Source of the DNA: Nereocystis luetkeana | Taxonomy: Eukaryota; Sar; Phaeophyceae; Laminariales; Laminariaceae | Length of the DNA: 64,000 bases | Reading direction: 5' to 3' | Assembly: GCA_031213475.1 (NCBI GenBank) | Contig: JARUPZ010000019.1 | Location: 4,629,896 to 4,693,895, forward strand | In this document: one piece after another, positions 1 through 11,111 of the stretch | Layout: the number at the start of each line of letters is the position of its first letter | Position numbering within the stretch: the stretch's first letter is position 1 | The notes under the pieces: generated by a model | Database searches by the model: none | The model's input: the letters and a program-made list of their open reading frames with translations, nothing else | What the model was told of the DNA's origin: nothing | Translations under genes and position numbers: made by a program

Positions 1-305
1 GATTCCTCTTGGAAAATACGTTTTTCGACTGTCTGATGGAAAAAGTACCGCGGAGGGGAGATCATATAACATATATAGTATAATATATAATATACCAGGT
101 ATATATATATAATATATATACACTTGGTTGCATATACACCCGCACGGAATGGTGAAAATACACAGCCATTCCAGGCAAGAAGACACAAAAACCTCTCTTC
201 TACGTATCCGCGTCTTTTTCGGGGGCGTGTGTGTCTTAGCCCCTTTTTAGAAAAACAATACCCCGTTGTGGGGATAGCTTACTCGGATTTAGGCTCAGAA
301 TTAGG
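1..305. other. Non-coding AT-rich leader, no gene seen
   Basis: About positions 61-125 is a TA-rich low-complexity run that contains one TACCAGGTA motif. No open frame here resembles a protein and no repeat family of the window is recognised. Confidence 0.6.
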
Positions 306-398
306 TTAACCCCTTTAGTACCGCAGTCCCCATTTGGGGACAAACCTCAATAATTCCAAGTGGTTTGTCCCCAAAACGGGACTGGGGTCCTAAAACAG
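306..398. mobile_element. MITE-B copy 1
   Basis: It starts at a TTAA (306-309) followed by CCCCTTTAGTACCGCAGTCC and closes with an inverted arm (CCAAAACGGGACTGGGGTCC). The right terminus is degraded to TAAAACAGG, so only the left TTAA survives. It belongs to the piggyBac-like palindromic family described at 15505. Confidence 0.75.
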
Positions 399-436
399 GT
401 GCAGCAAAAAAAAAAAAAACCCGCTCGCGTGTCTTG

Positions 437-545
437 ACCCTTTTGGGGAAAAAACTGCAGTGGTCCCGTTTTGGGGGACGAACCGCTCTAATTCTGAGTA
501 GTTTGTCTCCCAGAACGGGACTGCAGTTTTGCCCTAAAGGGGTAA
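437..545. mobile_element. MITE-B copy 2
   Basis: Inverted arms with GCAGTGGTCCCGTTTTGGGG on the left and CAGAACGGGACTGCAG on the right. The right end is CCCTAAAGGGGTAATTAA. The left arm has a 5-6 base insertion relative to the family. Confidence 0.65.
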
Positions 546-2057
546 TTAACGCACGTCCTATACGTGAGGTAGGCGGTGCTGGCTACATTATCAGAAGGGG
601 GCATTGTTGCAACACCTTGGGTGAAATCCCGAGGCCCAGGTTTCACGGCCAGACCGGTCCCAGGTTGTGCGTTTTTTCGTTTCAAGAGATATATGCCCGG
701 TGCGCACCTCAAGCCACTTCTGAGTCAGCTTGTAGTAACAGTCAGACCGTGTACGTCTGAACCCAAAGCAGTCCGGGCCTCAAAGAGATGTAGCGAGCAC
801 GGATCTGAGTACTCACCGATTACGTGCGAGTACTAGAGGCAGGCGCCCAGTAGTAGCAGCAACGATACCATGCCAGGGCTCCGGTGCCACCAAGATAGCC
901 CCCGGCACCCGGCGCCCCCCACACGAAGCGAGATTATAAACCACGTTACCATACAAACATGCATTCCCGTACCGGGTACGTCACGTATAAATACATGCCT
1001 TGGAGCCTGCATGCTCACATATCAGGTACCAGGTACTTGGCGCGCATGCTTATCAACCTGTGATGCTACTTATGATCACCAACATGCATCCTCACGCCCT
1101 GGGACCGCAGAAAGAAAGAAAAAAAAAACTCGTATCATACCAGGTATGCACCATTTAATACCTGGTACCTGGTACACCGGTATACCAGTAGTTGTTAAGA
1201 GAGATAGCAGAAATAGCATCCCTCCCCCGCGTGCTGCATTGAAGAAAGCTTGCGCGTAAAGCACACGAGTTCCTGACCGAAACAGAAGAGAAAAAAAAAA
1301 GAGGCATTTTCGTAGTCCTGTTGTAGTACAGAGGTAGTGCACTCCGATTTGCCAACCAGCTTACCTGGACAAGTCCAAGACCCAAGCACCGGCGATGGAT
1401 GCGTGTCCGCCAGGCATCAGGTTCTCTTGCTGCACCATCGTAAAAAAAAAATCCCCCCCCCTTGGTGTGATGTGCTCCCTTCAGCAAGCGGTGTGGCCTG
1501 GTTGTTGTCGATAGTGTGGTTAATGTGGATGTGGGCGTGAGGCGGGGGGGGGAGGGGGGTGAAAGGAGGGGGTGCTCCTTTTTTTGCCAGTAGTAGTGGT
1601 TTACAACTAGTGGCAGAAGTTGTTGTGGTTGGAGTAGTAGTAGTAGTAGTAGTAGTAGTAGGATTGGCAGCAGGAGCAGCTGTAGTAGTGGAAGCTAGGG
1701 TATCGGAGTAGGAGGGGGCACGGGGAGAAGGAATAGAAGAAGTAGTGGTAGAAGTGGGTAGTGGTTGCAGCAGTGGTAGTGGTGGTCGTAAAGATGACGG
1801 TGCCGGTTTTCCGAAAACTCGAAAATCAGGCTCTTGTCTGCCAGGTACTTCGCGCGCGGCAGACGGTTAAGCCCTTGGGACGGGTTGTTGCTGTGGCGTT
1901 CAGTAAAACGTGGAAACCGGAAACTGGAATGGTGTGTACCAGCACCAGGCAGCACATGCACACCTACGGGTCTCTCCAGACAGTAGCAGTCAGCTGTTGT
2001 CTACACACACGCGATGCCTCCTACTCAAAAGTAAATATCACATGGTATCAGATGTAC
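546..2057. other. Intergenic stretch, simple sequence only
   Basis: No gene is supported. It holds short A and C tracts, an (AGT)n microsatellite near 1633-1662, a wider purine-rich GT/GA region at 1540-1790, and several TACCAGGTA/TACCTGGTA motifs around 1022-1175. Open frames here are low-complexity shadows. Confidence 0.55.
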
Positions 2058-2174
2058 TACTACGGGGGGCCATAGTAAATAGGACCAAATGTTGTCGGTA
2101 AAAACAGGGAAGTATATATATATTTTTGTGTACCGTAGGTCCTACCAGGTATTTACTATGGTCCCCCGTAATAT
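2058..2174. mobile_element. MITE-A copy 1
   Basis: Terminal inverted repeats TACGGGGGGCCATAGTAAA and TTTACTATGGTCCCCCGTA enclose the family interior. The right arm carries an extra TACCAGGTA-like insertion between GGTCC and TTTACTATGG. Confidence 0.8.
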
Positions 2175-2338
2175 TAATGCCGGAGTATATTATCACACTC
2201 AGGTGATAAGTTAGCACACCCCCTCGGACGATTCTCGAAGCAGCTGTTCTCGATAACGAGGAGAGGGCAAACGCCGAGCAACACGTCTATGGAAAGGTCT
2301 AGAGGATGTCTCCCCAAAGCTGCCATTTCGTTGAGTGC

Positions 2339-2439
2339 GCTTTTAGGACTGCAGCCCCATTTTGAGGGACAAACTTGCCCAGAATTCGAGTGGTCTGTCC
2401 CCCCAAATCGGGACTGCAGTCCTACGGGGGAAGGGTTAA
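2339..2439. mobile_element. MITE-B copy 3
   Basis: Left arm TTTTAGGACTGCAGCCCC and right arm ATCGGGACTGCAGTCC; it ends in GGGTTAA at 2433-2439. It interrupts dispersed repeat J: J-like sequence lies on both sides (about 2180-2338 and 2440-2500). Confidence 0.75.
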
Positions 2440-2803
2440 GGCACGGTTTTGAGGAAGTTCGGGTCTGAAATCCATCCCACGCACAGAGTGCGTTATCTCG
2501 CGTATTGCGAGGTATACGGCGGCCATCACAGCACACAACGTCGTGTGAACACACACTCACGCACATCATTGTAACAGCAGTTATCATAACACAAATATAC
2601 ACAAGGTATCTGGTATTTTAAAAACAAATGGTGAAATACCTGGTATAATACGATATACAATACAAGCTTTAAAAAAAAAAGGTCTTTCTACATACGCGAG
2701 TGCTGTAGTTTATGAAGTTGAAGTTTGGTGAACCCTTGGGCTCGGAATGCGACAACATTAACTGCATCTACTACCGGTGTTGGTGTTCGCCGAGCAGCCT
2801 ACT

Positions 2804-2911
2804 ATTTCGGGGGACCATAGTTAATAGGACCTACGGTAGACACAAAAACCTATATATTTCACCTTTTTTGCGAACAATATTTGGTCCTATTAACTATGGT
2901 CCCCCGTAATA
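2804..2911. mobile_element. MITE-A copy 2
   Basis: Near-complete copy with arms TTTCGGGGGACCATAGTTAA and TTAACTATGGTCCCCCGTAA. The arm includes TTAA, the preferred target of MITE-B. Confidence 0.85.
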
Positions 2912-3953
2912 ACAGTCCATCATGATGATACACCCGTCTACCCGATACAAGAGAACAGACTCTCAGATGAATGCGATCAAGCGTATCCATCGCCGAGGGG
3001 AGCGAGAACATTGGGACAGCAGTCGCAGCAGTCGACCACCACCGCAAGACTGCTGCTGTACCGGAAGAGTTCTAACTTTCTTAAGCTTCCAGCCGTTCAC
3101 GAGGATAAGATAACCCTCGTCAAAGCGCACTACACCTGTCTGTACGTACGTATACGAAATATCAGGTATGTATGTATTATATGTACATGTATGTATACCC
3201 TGCTGGCATACAGTCCGCCAAAGAGAAACGCCTCGCAACCTGAGCAAGGCTTGAAAAATGAAGAAGAAAAATAATATTGTTTCGACACCAACCTCGGGGT
3301 AAATAAAGCCTTGAGCATATAGATGCCTTGTTGATAGGCCATTCTATAGGATATCGCGTACGAAGTGTTACGACCTGAGATAACTTTTGCGCAATAACCT
3401 AATCTGAGGTCGGCAACAAACATCAATGGCAACATCAACGACAACAGCAACTACAGCAACTACAACTACAACAACAACAACTACAACAACAACAACTACA
3501 ACGACAACAACAACAACAACAACAACAGCTGCTTTGCTGTGCCTCTGTGCCGTAGTTTACCATCCTGTCCTACTGGTCACCCAAACATATCGCGATAACA
3601 CATGTGTACATCACCTATCAATAGCGCCGGCTCGAAAACATTGAGCACAGCAGCAACATATCAAATAGCACAGAGTGGTAGTTTGTTCTTTGTGTCTCCG
3701 AGAGGAGGCGACGCCGATGAGAACAACGAAAGTCAACAACGGACAGAACGAATCGAACTCTCGGAAATCTGAAACGAGAGATGGAGCATTTTATCAGAAC
3801 GGAAACGAAACGGAACAGGGATGCAACGCACCAGACACTTGGGGGCTCCCTTTTATTCTGGAACAGCCAGTAACGCCCTGTGCCCCATCACCGCCACCAC
3901 AATCACCATGCACACATATTCGTGCGACAGGCGGCACCATCATCGCCGTACAC
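2912..3953. other. Intergenic stretch with (AAC)n microsatellite
   Basis: About 3425-3530 is a long, slightly interrupted ACA/ACT trinucleotide repeat, which creates a poly-threonine open frame that I do not accept as a gene. No conserved coding sequence is seen in the rest. Confidence 0.6.
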
Positions 3954-3956
3954 TAT

Positions 3957-4170
3957 TACGGGGGACCTTGATTAACCCTTTTAGCACTGCAGTCTCGTTT
4001 TGGGGACAATTGGGGACATATTACTTGGAATTTGAGTTGTTTGCCCCCAAAACGGGACTGGAGTTCTAAAAGGGTCAAGCAGGACCTACGGTACACACAA
4101 AAAACTACATATAGATTTCGCTATTTTTACTAGCAATACTTGGGTCCTATTTATCATGGTCCCCCCGTAA
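3957..4170. mobile_element. MITE-A copy 3, split by a MITE-B
   Basis: The left end TTACGGGGGACC is at about 3957 and the right end GGTCCCCCCGTAA finishes at 4170. The interior is family A, but 106 bp of MITE-B sits inside the left arm at the point where intact copies read AGTTAATAGG. Removing the inner element leaves a normal ~108-bp MITE-A. Confidence 0.9.
3972..4077. mobile_element. MITE-B copy 4, nested in MITE-A
   Basis: It starts TTAACCCTTTTAGCACTGCA and ends TTCTAAAAGGGTCAA. Left TTAA and right TCAA (one mutation) fit a TTAA target duplication taken from the arm of the host MITE-A. Confidence 0.9.
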
Positions 4171-4171
4171 G

Positions 4172-4320
4172 AGTGGTGCCGGTCCCTCTATGTATAGTGT
4201 CGGTGTATATGCGCCAGCCCACAATGCCGGCATGATTTATAGCGGCAATCGGCACTAATTACTCCGCACACAGTACACTGGTTACTATTAGTCCCGTCTG
4301 TGCCAAGCGATCCCACAGGC
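4172..4320 (-). repeat. Dispersed repeat H, copy 1
   Basis: Shares ordered short blocks (TGCGGAGTA, AGTGCCGATTGCCGC, ATGCCGGCATTGTGGGC, TATAGAGGGACCGGCAC in reverse complement) with 14330-14500 and 41500-41665, and more loosely with 39340-39500. No coding capacity; nature unknown. It directly follows a MITE-A. Confidence 0.6.
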
Positions 4321-4571
4321 ACTACTACTGTCACGTATAATATATACATACTTCACTTACTTCTTTCACTACTGCTGTACGTATAATATATATATATATA
4401 TATATATATTATATCTATCTTCCCAAAGAACTACTCCTTAAGTATTGTACCTGGTAACTGTTACAGCGCTTCACCATTGAGTTCGAAATGGATCAATGTG
4501 GTTTCCACTATCCTTTGAACACCAAGACAATATTTTTTAAAGCTAGAAAAAAGTTCAAGTCCTCGATCTAT

Positions 4572-4681
4572 TACTACGGGGGACCATAGTTAATAGGACC
4601 TATGGTATACATAAAAGCCTATATATTTCATCATTTTTACTAACATTATTTGGTCCTATTAACTATGGTCCCCCGTAATAG
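4572..4681. mobile_element. MITE-A copy 4
   Basis: Nearly intact copy with arms TACGGGGGACCATAGTTAA and TTAACTATGGTCCCCCGTAA. A (TA)n tract lies upstream at about 4388-4410. Confidence 0.9.
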
Positions 4682-5390
4682 TACATCTCAGCTTAATAAA
4701 TTGCTATACTTCTACTTGATGCCTATTTGCATATATAGATATACCAGGGTATATATTAATAATATATACCAGGTACACAATTAATATATATATATACACT
4801 TCAAAATATATCCGGAATGAGGCCATACAAAAACCCGAGCACGCGCGATCAAGGCAAAGCCAGTATCACACACGGCTTGCGAAGATAGATGACACTCGAC
4901 GAAAATCCTCGATCTCAGCTCACGGCCGTTATTTTTCAATCCTGTAAATATAGCGGGCAGCCGGCACTATACATACATAGAGGGACTACTTACTGCTGTA
5001 CCACGTCAAGCCTAAAAGTGCCGGCAGTACTTACGCTGCCACTAAAAACACTGCGTAAAAGGTCCACGACCAAAGACAAAAACGCAACAACAAGAATAGA
5101 AGAAGCTAAGGCTCACTTTCTAGGGGGCGCTCACTCTTGACAAATTTGGACGAAGACTGTCCCTATATACAAGAACCGTTCGCATATTAAAATGTAATCC
5201 AAACGTACACTATATTTACGGACATATCGAGATACACGAATCCCCTCGCAACGGCCTGCGCTGCGTTCAATCAAGGGTGTAAGCTAACCTCGGTGTCCAG
5301 CCCGAAGGGCCAAAAGGGGGGAGACGAAACAGCGTCTGTAGAAAGGGGGCGCGGGGGGGGGGAAAGGTATCAGAGTCTGTAGATTTTACA
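4682..5390. other. Intergenic stretch, nothing recognised
   Basis: AT-rich at 4730-4800 with a TACCAGGTA motif near 4767. No conserved coding sequence or known repeat of this window is seen. Confidence 0.5.
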
Positions 5391-5490
5391 GTTACCCTTT
5401 TTAGGACCGCAGTCCCGTTTTTGGGGGACAAATTACTTGGAGTTTGACCGGTTTGTCCCCAGAATGGGACTGCAGTTCTTGAAAGAGTAG
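5391..5490. mobile_element. MITE-B copy 5
   Basis: Arms AGGACCGCAGTCCCGTTTT and CAGAATGGGACTGCAG. The right terminus is eroded to CTTGAAAGAG. It abuts MITE-L copy 1. Confidence 0.75.
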
Positions 5491-5492
5491 AA

Positions 5493-5755
5493 AGAGCGTT
5501 GGGTCCGCACAGGGGTGCGGTCGTTTCTCAGCGCTCGTTTTCCCGCCGACAACAGCGAGAAAAAGAAAGGCGTGCTCTTTTAAAGAGTCGAACGTTCTTA
5601 ATTTTTCGGAAGGCTCTTTCTTTCGACCAGACGTTTCCGGAAACGTCTTTTGCTGTTGTTCGGTAGTGTAGCGGCAGCCTTAACCTTCCCGTTCTGGAAA
5701 AGAAACGAGCGCCGAAAAAACGATCGCACCCCCCTTGTGCGAGCTCAACGCTCTC
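5493..5755. mobile_element. MITE-L copy 1 (long terminal inverted repeats)
   Basis: The left end begins AGAGCGTTGGGTCCGCAC and the right end is its inverted relative, TGTGCGAGCTCAACGCTCTC. Matched inner blocks are GGTGCGGTCGTTT...AGCGCTCG on the left and CGAGCGCCGAAAAAACGATC on the right, giving imperfect arms of about 50 bp. The 263-bp interior has no coding capacity. It is flanked on both sides by MITE-B copies. Confidence 0.75.
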
Positions 5756-5861
5756 TTAACTCCCTTTTAGTACCGCAGTCCCGTTTTGGGGACAAACTAC
5801 TTGAAATTTGAGTGGATTGTCCCCAAAAACGGGACTGCGGTTCTACTGTAAAAGGGATAAA
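5756..5861. mobile_element. MITE-B copy 6
   Basis: TTAA at 5756-5759, then CTCCCTTTTAGTACCGCAGT. The right arm AACGGGACTGCGGTTC is followed by a short insertion and ends AAAAGGGATAA. Confidence 0.8.
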
Positions 5862-6403
5862 CCCCAAGGGTGTAAGAACGCCCTGTGGCGTCTGGGGGAC
5901 ACCCTCCGGCATGTCCACGGGTTTATTACTGTACCGACACGTAGACTTGCATTTTCTTAATTGAACCGTAACATGTAACCGACGTGCGTTCGTAGACCCT
6001 CGGAAACGTACGTTGCCGACTACGACGCAAAACAATACCGCCCTATTTTCTTCTTTTTTTCGTTCACCGCAACGCAAACAATACCCCTCTGTTTCCTTTC
6101 TTTGGTTCGTTGTTGAACTTGGCCCACCATCCACCTTGCGAGGCGGCTGTTGAAGTTGTGCTGGCCCCGGGCTCCTGCTGACTTCAGAGGGGTGTGGGTG
6201 ACTCGCTCTCCTCGCGAGGACGGACACACACACACACCACACCCCGCCCGTGAGCATTTTTTTTTCTCTACAAAAGTGTGTTAACCCCGGCCGCAGCAGC
6301 ACGCGACCAAAAAACAGACGCCTTACTTCGCCACCCAACCACCGTATTAAGTAGCAGCCGAGCCGAGGCAACGCCTCACTCACGGCCTTGCAGCAGTGTG
6401 CCG
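5862..6403. other. Intergenic spacer between two MITE-L copies
   Basis: No conserved gene. A long minus-strand open frame crosses this stretch and the flanking MITEs, but its sequence is translated MITE and simple repeat. Confidence 0.5.
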
Positions 6404-6713
6404 TCAAGAGCGTTAGGGATCGCACAGGGTTTGCTTGTGTGCGATCGTTTTACAGCGCTCGTATTTTTATTTTATTTTTGTCGACAACGGCAAAGGAAGT
6501 GCTATACTTCGATTTATATATAAAAAAGGTTGAATATTATGCTTTCGGAAAGGCTCTCGACCATTGCCCCCCCCCCCCCCCCCCCGAAAATTACTTCGTT
6601 TTTTTTTCCCCCCGGTATATTCGCACACCCTTACCATCGTACCGTTGCCCAAAAAAAGGAGCGCCGAAAAACGATCGCACGCAAACTCCCTGTGCGCGAC
6701 CCTTGACGCTCTT
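6404..6713. mobile_element. MITE-L copy 2
   Basis: Left arm AGAGCGTTAGGGATCGCACA and right arm GCGCGACCCTTGACGCTCT are inverted; inner blocks GCGATCGTTTTACAGCGCTCG-like and GAGCGCCGAAAAACGATCGC pair as in copy 1. A C tract (about 6570-6588) and T tract lie in the interior. Confidence 0.75.
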
Positions 6714-7413
6714 TCTACGGCATGCCAGGTAAAAAAAAATAAACGGTAGGGCGATCAAAAAGACAGACGCCGGGTGTGGTCTCATCAAACCGTCGCTGGG
6801 AGGCGCGCAGGAAAAGTACCGAACGAACGAACCACCCTAAAACACGCATGACAACACAAACGAGGCGTTCTACGATATAGAGGGTTCACCCCAATTTTAG
6901 TGAGGCTCCTATGTCCCTCCCAAGGTATATATAGCGCAGATTTAAACGGGGACAGGCGAGCATATAAATGCGACTGGTGCTATACGCATCTCGTACGTGT
7001 ACGCACGTATTATGCCCAACAATGTATAGAGCACAAGATCGTACACACTCCTCCTTTAAACTGGCGCCCGTCAAGGACGCCGTGGGTGGCTCAGTCAGAT
7101 TCCCCCCCCCCCTCCCCCCCGCCAAAATGTGATACCTCTATCGTAAAACGCCTCGATCCCCTCCGCCTCGGAGGATTTTTTTTTTTCGGAGCCGGTTTTC
7201 TCGACAACGGGCAAGGTGCGAACGAACGCCGAGCTCTCTCTCGAGCGACGGTGCATTCACGTAAGGAAAATATAAACCTTGTCGAGATATTTTCCGAAAA
7301 CAGCCCCTTATAGCACTCTGTACCAAAAAATTAAGGATCGTTTGTACACCATCATTACATACAAACGGCCTTTATATTGTGGGATACCTGGTAGATTGGT
7401 ATCAGTATATATA
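6714..7413. other. Intergenic stretch with repeat J fragment
   Basis: About 7140-7320 resembles dispersed repeat J (TTCTCGACAACGGG..., GAGATATTTTCCG...) seen also near 2200, 29830 and 32800. Poly-C tracts occur near 7100. No gene. Confidence 0.45.
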
Positions 7414-7735
7414 GGATGGGTTGGCGTCGGTTGGCAATGACACTGTTAAACACGCCGCCCGCTACGTCAGCTAGACAGCCCGGGTACCGTTGGGTTTTTT
7501 TTTCGTTTTTTTTTTTTCGTTAGCGGTCGGTCACGGCTGGCGATCGAGTTATAGATCATCATTGGTGCGGGGTGGGAGATCTTTAATCCGCACAAGGGGA
7601 ATGATCGCATCACGTAGTGTTTACGGTAAGGCACCCACCCACGAGGCAGTTACATACTGTAGTACCCCAACTGCTGTCGCTGGAAGTGGCCACGCCGAAA
7701 AATAAAATAACTCACTGAAGCTGTCATCCACGTGC
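7414..7735 (+). repeat. Repeat E, copy 1
   Basis: About 320 bp collinear with the reverse complement of 40372-40668, including GGTTGGCGTCGGTTGGCAA, GCGGTCGGTCACGGCTGGCG and CTGGAAGTGGCCACGCCG. Here it is followed directly by SINE-3; in the other copy it is fused to the SINE-1 body. It may be an alternative head of the same retroposon group. No coding capacity. Confidence 0.7.
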
Positions 7736-7767
7736 AAGAAAACCCGCCTCAAAAGCGTTCTTTACTG

Positions 7768-7960
7768 TAGTGGGATGCAGCTCACCCTTCGTGCGACTCG
7801 CCCAACACCACCTCACGTTCCGCTTCGCGCTTGGCGCAAGCAATCAATGTCTGCCTGGTCGGTGGAAACCCGACGTGCTCCGTCCCGGCATTGTAGGGAG
7901 GCGACAGTCTATGGTCATACGCCTGCGCCCACGCATTGTATCGAGTGCACCCCCCGTTCC
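7768..7960 (+). mobile_element. SINE-3, body and C-rich tail
   Basis: Runs GGGATGCAGCTCACCC...GCGCTTGGCGCAAGCAA...CCCGGCATTGTAGGGAGGCG...and ends ATCGAGTGCACCCCCC. It matches copies at 11250, 34210, 34457, 39975 and 51485. The tail is C-rich instead of A-rich. Confidence 0.75.
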
Positions 7961-8408
7961 CCCTCGTTCCCTCCCCCCCTCCGTGGGTTTTTGAGAAACT
8001 CCGCCTCGGAAAGCCCGTCCAAGGGGGTGTGCTATCTCTTAAGTGTTTCCACTCCGAGCATAAATTTAGGCATGTTTTAGACGTGAATATGAAGACGAAG
8101 CGGTTCTTCTATTTCCGAACACACATGCGGCGTGTACTGCGTGCGTGCGTGGGTGCGTGCGTGCGTGCGTGCGTGTGCGGAATACCTCCCCGCACTGTAT
8201 GTACCACTATGGACGAAAATATAAACAACGTTAGCCTATAAATAGGGAAACCTAAACAGCCACTATATTTTCCGTCAAGAGAGTGGCATGGTACTGTAGT
8301 CGATCAGTTAAAACCTTCCGCCTCTGTAGCTCCGCCGGGGGGGGGGGGGTTGTTCCGCTTCGATCAATCCTGATATCACCGTACAACCACGGTAGTGCCG
8401 GACACCTA
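7961..8408. other. Intergenic stretch, GTGC microsatellite
   Basis: Repeat J-like sequence at about 7985-8040 (CCAAGGGGGTGTGCTATCTC) and a (GTGC)n run at about 8143-8175. No gene. Confidence 0.45.
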
Positions 8409-8505
8409 TTAACCCTTTTAGAACCGCAGCCCCGTTCTGGGGACAAACCAGTCGAATTTCAAGTAGTTTTGTCCCCAAACGGGACTGCGGTTCTAAAGGG
8501 GTTAA
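8409..8505. mobile_element. MITE-B copy 7
   Basis: Complete copy with TTAA at both ends (8409-8412 and 8502-8505) and arms CCCTTTTAGAACCGCAGCCC and AACGGGACTGCGGTTC. It abuts a degraded MITE-A. Confidence 0.9.
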
Positions 8506-8606
8506 GGGGGACCATAGTATGTAGGACCAAATTTTGTTCGTAAAAATAGGGAAATATACAGGTTTTCGTCTGCATCGCAGGTCCTACTTACTAAGGCCCC
8601 CCCACA
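8506..8606. mobile_element. MITE-A copy 5, degraded
   Basis: Reads GGGGGACCATAGTATGTAGG on the left and CTTACTAAGGCCCCCCC on the right, with the normal interior (TTGTTCGTAAAAATAGGG). The outermost left bases are replaced by MITE-B copy 7. Confidence 0.8.
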
Positions 8607-8821
8607 AGAGCAAGAAAGCAGGGGATCTGAGAACGGGGGTGCGCTCTACACTAACGTCAGTACAACGACCCCTGAATTTTTTTATTTTTTTTTTGTTTAT
8701 ATACGTGAATCTTAGCCCTGCCTTTCTTTGTCGGGTAATTTTCGTATTAGATTGCCCGTACCTTACTGCTTGTATTTTTCCGACCCTTGTTCCAACAGGG
8801 GTTTTCGTACAGCAGTAGTAC

Positions 8822-8930
8822 TAATACGGGGGACCATAGTAAATAGGACCCAAATATCGTTAGTGAAAATAGTTAAATATATAGGTTTTTTGTCTTTGCC
8901 GTAGGTCCTATTTACTAGGGTCCCCCGTTT
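8822..8930. mobile_element. MITE-A copy 6
   Basis: Arms TAATACGGGGGACCATAG and CTAGGGTCCCCCGTTTC around a standard interior. Confidence 0.85.
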
Positions 8931-10009
8931 CACAGGTAACGACGTGGGCACCCGATCCAGCGTCGGCGCCTGAGAGATACGACGTAGGGTGCAGAAGTTT
9001 GTCCAAAAAATCAAACTGATCGGGGTTTAAGTTCACTCTTTTTTTTTTCCTTGTTTTTTTTTGTGTTTTGTTCCCCCGAATTTTACTAAAGCTCTAACTT
9101 TACCCCCAAAGGCCTGCTGGTGAAAAAAGTACCACGGGAATGAACCAAAGTTGAGAAAAAAAGGAAATTTGGGAGTTCGGGAATTTGGAAAGAACAAAAA
9201 AAAAAACAGTGAACGCGGCTTGACTTGCACGATAACAGCGTCGGGATTTCTTATGTTACGACTTCCCCATAAACCCCGGCCTGGCTTTTCTTCATGTAAA
9301 AGCACGTGACTCTGTGTACACCAGGTATTCCAGTAGCCTGTATGTACCTCATCACAGAATTATTATCTTGGGTACAGTATGGAAATCGGGGAATACTTTA
9401 TGATTGCTGTAGGGTTACTACTATTACTCGTAATAGTTGTGTCTCAAGTACCGTTTGGGGCATTTTCCGAAGTTTTATTTTTATAGCACCGGGACCACAC
9501 GCGGGGGCTACACAAAAATTCCCCGCTTATGCACTTCAATATGTCCTGGCAGATAACAATTCATGGGTGCGGTATAGGCGGCTCCTTGTACGTGCGTGCA
9601 TCATCATCACGTTTGCCGTCCCCCACTGTGAAGCGTAACCTTTGACGTCGATCACTCCCAAGCAGCTATGTTTGTTTTATAAATAGATAGACCACTGGTG
9701 CTATGATGCTCAGTCAGCGCTGACCAAGTCGTAGTTCGGTGGCTTAGCCTTTACAAAACGAAGCGTAAAGAAGCATCTTTGGGCTCGACGCGTCCTTCCC
9801 ACCGAGAACCCCCTCGGGGAGGAGATCAAGCCCCTAATCGGCGCCTGATTTTTCCTTCATATGATCCCCTTCCCTCACGAGTTGTGCTTCTTCTCTCTAT
9901 CTCACGCGGTCCTCTCCGCTTTCGGCCCTCTTGATCGAGCGTCCTTTCATCGTGGTTCTCTCCACTGCTTTCCCTTTTTTTTGTTATCTACCCCACAAAA
10001 ACGCGGATA
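8931..10009. other. Intergenic stretch with repeat I
   Basis: About 9370-9535 (TATGGAAATCGGGGAATACT, GGGGCATTTTCCGAAG, GGGACCACACGCGGG) is repeated with divergence at 29235-29425. The remainder has poly-T and poly-A runs. No gene. Confidence 0.5.
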
Positions 10010-10105
10010 AAACGACTCTGGCGGGAATCGAACCCACAGGACTTCAAGCTACATCCCACACCTACTGTTCGGCTTGACATCAAGCCACTCCACGTGTTTG
10101 CCCTT
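10010..10105 (-). repeat. tRNA-like SINE head
   Basis: On the minus strand an A box (GTGGCTTGATG) precedes a B box (GGGTTCGATTCCC) at normal tRNA spacing, and the T stem GTGGG/CCCGC pairs. The acceptor stem does not pair, so this is read as a tRNA-derived retroposon head and not a tRNA gene. It does not match the heads of SINE-1, -2 or -3. Confidence 0.5.
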
Positions 10106-10945
10106 TCTCCGCGCCCTCCTCGCATCACACGTTCGACGCATCCTACGATAGAGGTAGCACGTTTCCGCTAAAATGTTTTCTGAACGATGGGGATCCTCAA
10201 CCCAAAATCGTCGGAATGCCAATATTGTTCCGAGAAATGGCACTTTTGTATACTTGGGCCGTGGGATTCTCCATCGAGATGCAATCTGTTTTTTGGGTGG
10301 AGTCAGTTTTCGGGGGAGGTAAGGAGCTCCTTAGGTGAGGAACCTCTGTCATAGAACACCTCGCTCACCCATGCTCGAGACCTACAATAGGTCCGTGCCC
10401 AGGTTACTCACCCCCACACGCCACGGGTGCGGGTCTTCCGTCGCAACCCGCTGTGTCACCCGTGATCAAATGCGACGGCCTGTAGGGGTGGTGGCTTATT
10501 ATTTTTTGAAGCTCCTCGCTAGAGGAGCGGACTGTCTCGGGCCCAACACGATTCTACGGGCAACCAGACGGACGTTTTCTGTGCGCTATGACAGCCCCAG
10601 AAACAAATACCAGGTACCTGGTTATGGGCACAGCGGTAGGTACCCCGAGTCAAGAGCACGCCGCGACCGGCCTAAACATGCGCCCTTAACGGCGTATTGC
10701 TGTTATCTGCAAGTAAGGGAGTAATACATACCAGGTAACTTTTGGCATGGGTGGGGCAAGCCGTTTCGACCGACCGCTCTCATCTTAGGTGCTCTTACCC
10801 GGAGCGCGCCGTGACAAGCCGCGCCCTCTCAATGGCATACTGCTCTCATCTGTAGTGGGTAATACGAGCCTATGGTATAGGTGGGTTCGAGCCGTCTAGA
10901 CCGCTCGTGCTGTGACTCCAGGAAGGCCCTTATACTGGGTGTCAT
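10106..10945. other. Intergenic stretch, nothing recognised
   Basis: TACCAGGTACCTGG-type motifs at about 10608-10622 and 10729. No conserved open frame or named repeat. Confidence 0.5.
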
Positions 10946-11052
10946 TGAACCCTTGTAGGGCAGACTGCAGTCAGTCCCGTGTTGGGGACAAAAACCACTC
11001 AAATCCCAAGTAGATTGTCCCCAAAACGAGACTGCGGTCCTAAAAAGGTAAA
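10946..11052. mobile_element. MITE-B copy 8
   Basis: Begins TGAACCCTTGTAGGGCAGAC and ends TGCGGTCCTAAAAAGGTAAA. The left arm carries a short internal duplication (CAGTCAGTCC). Confidence 0.75.
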
Positions 11053-11111
11053 CTCGGGATACCCACTGTACAAATGGAGTGAAAATATTGTACCAACCTA
11101 GGGTACTTGCT

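Noticed and set aside
5745..6425. 226-codon minus-strand frame
   Set aside because: Translates MITE-B, MITE-L and simple sequence; no family similarity.
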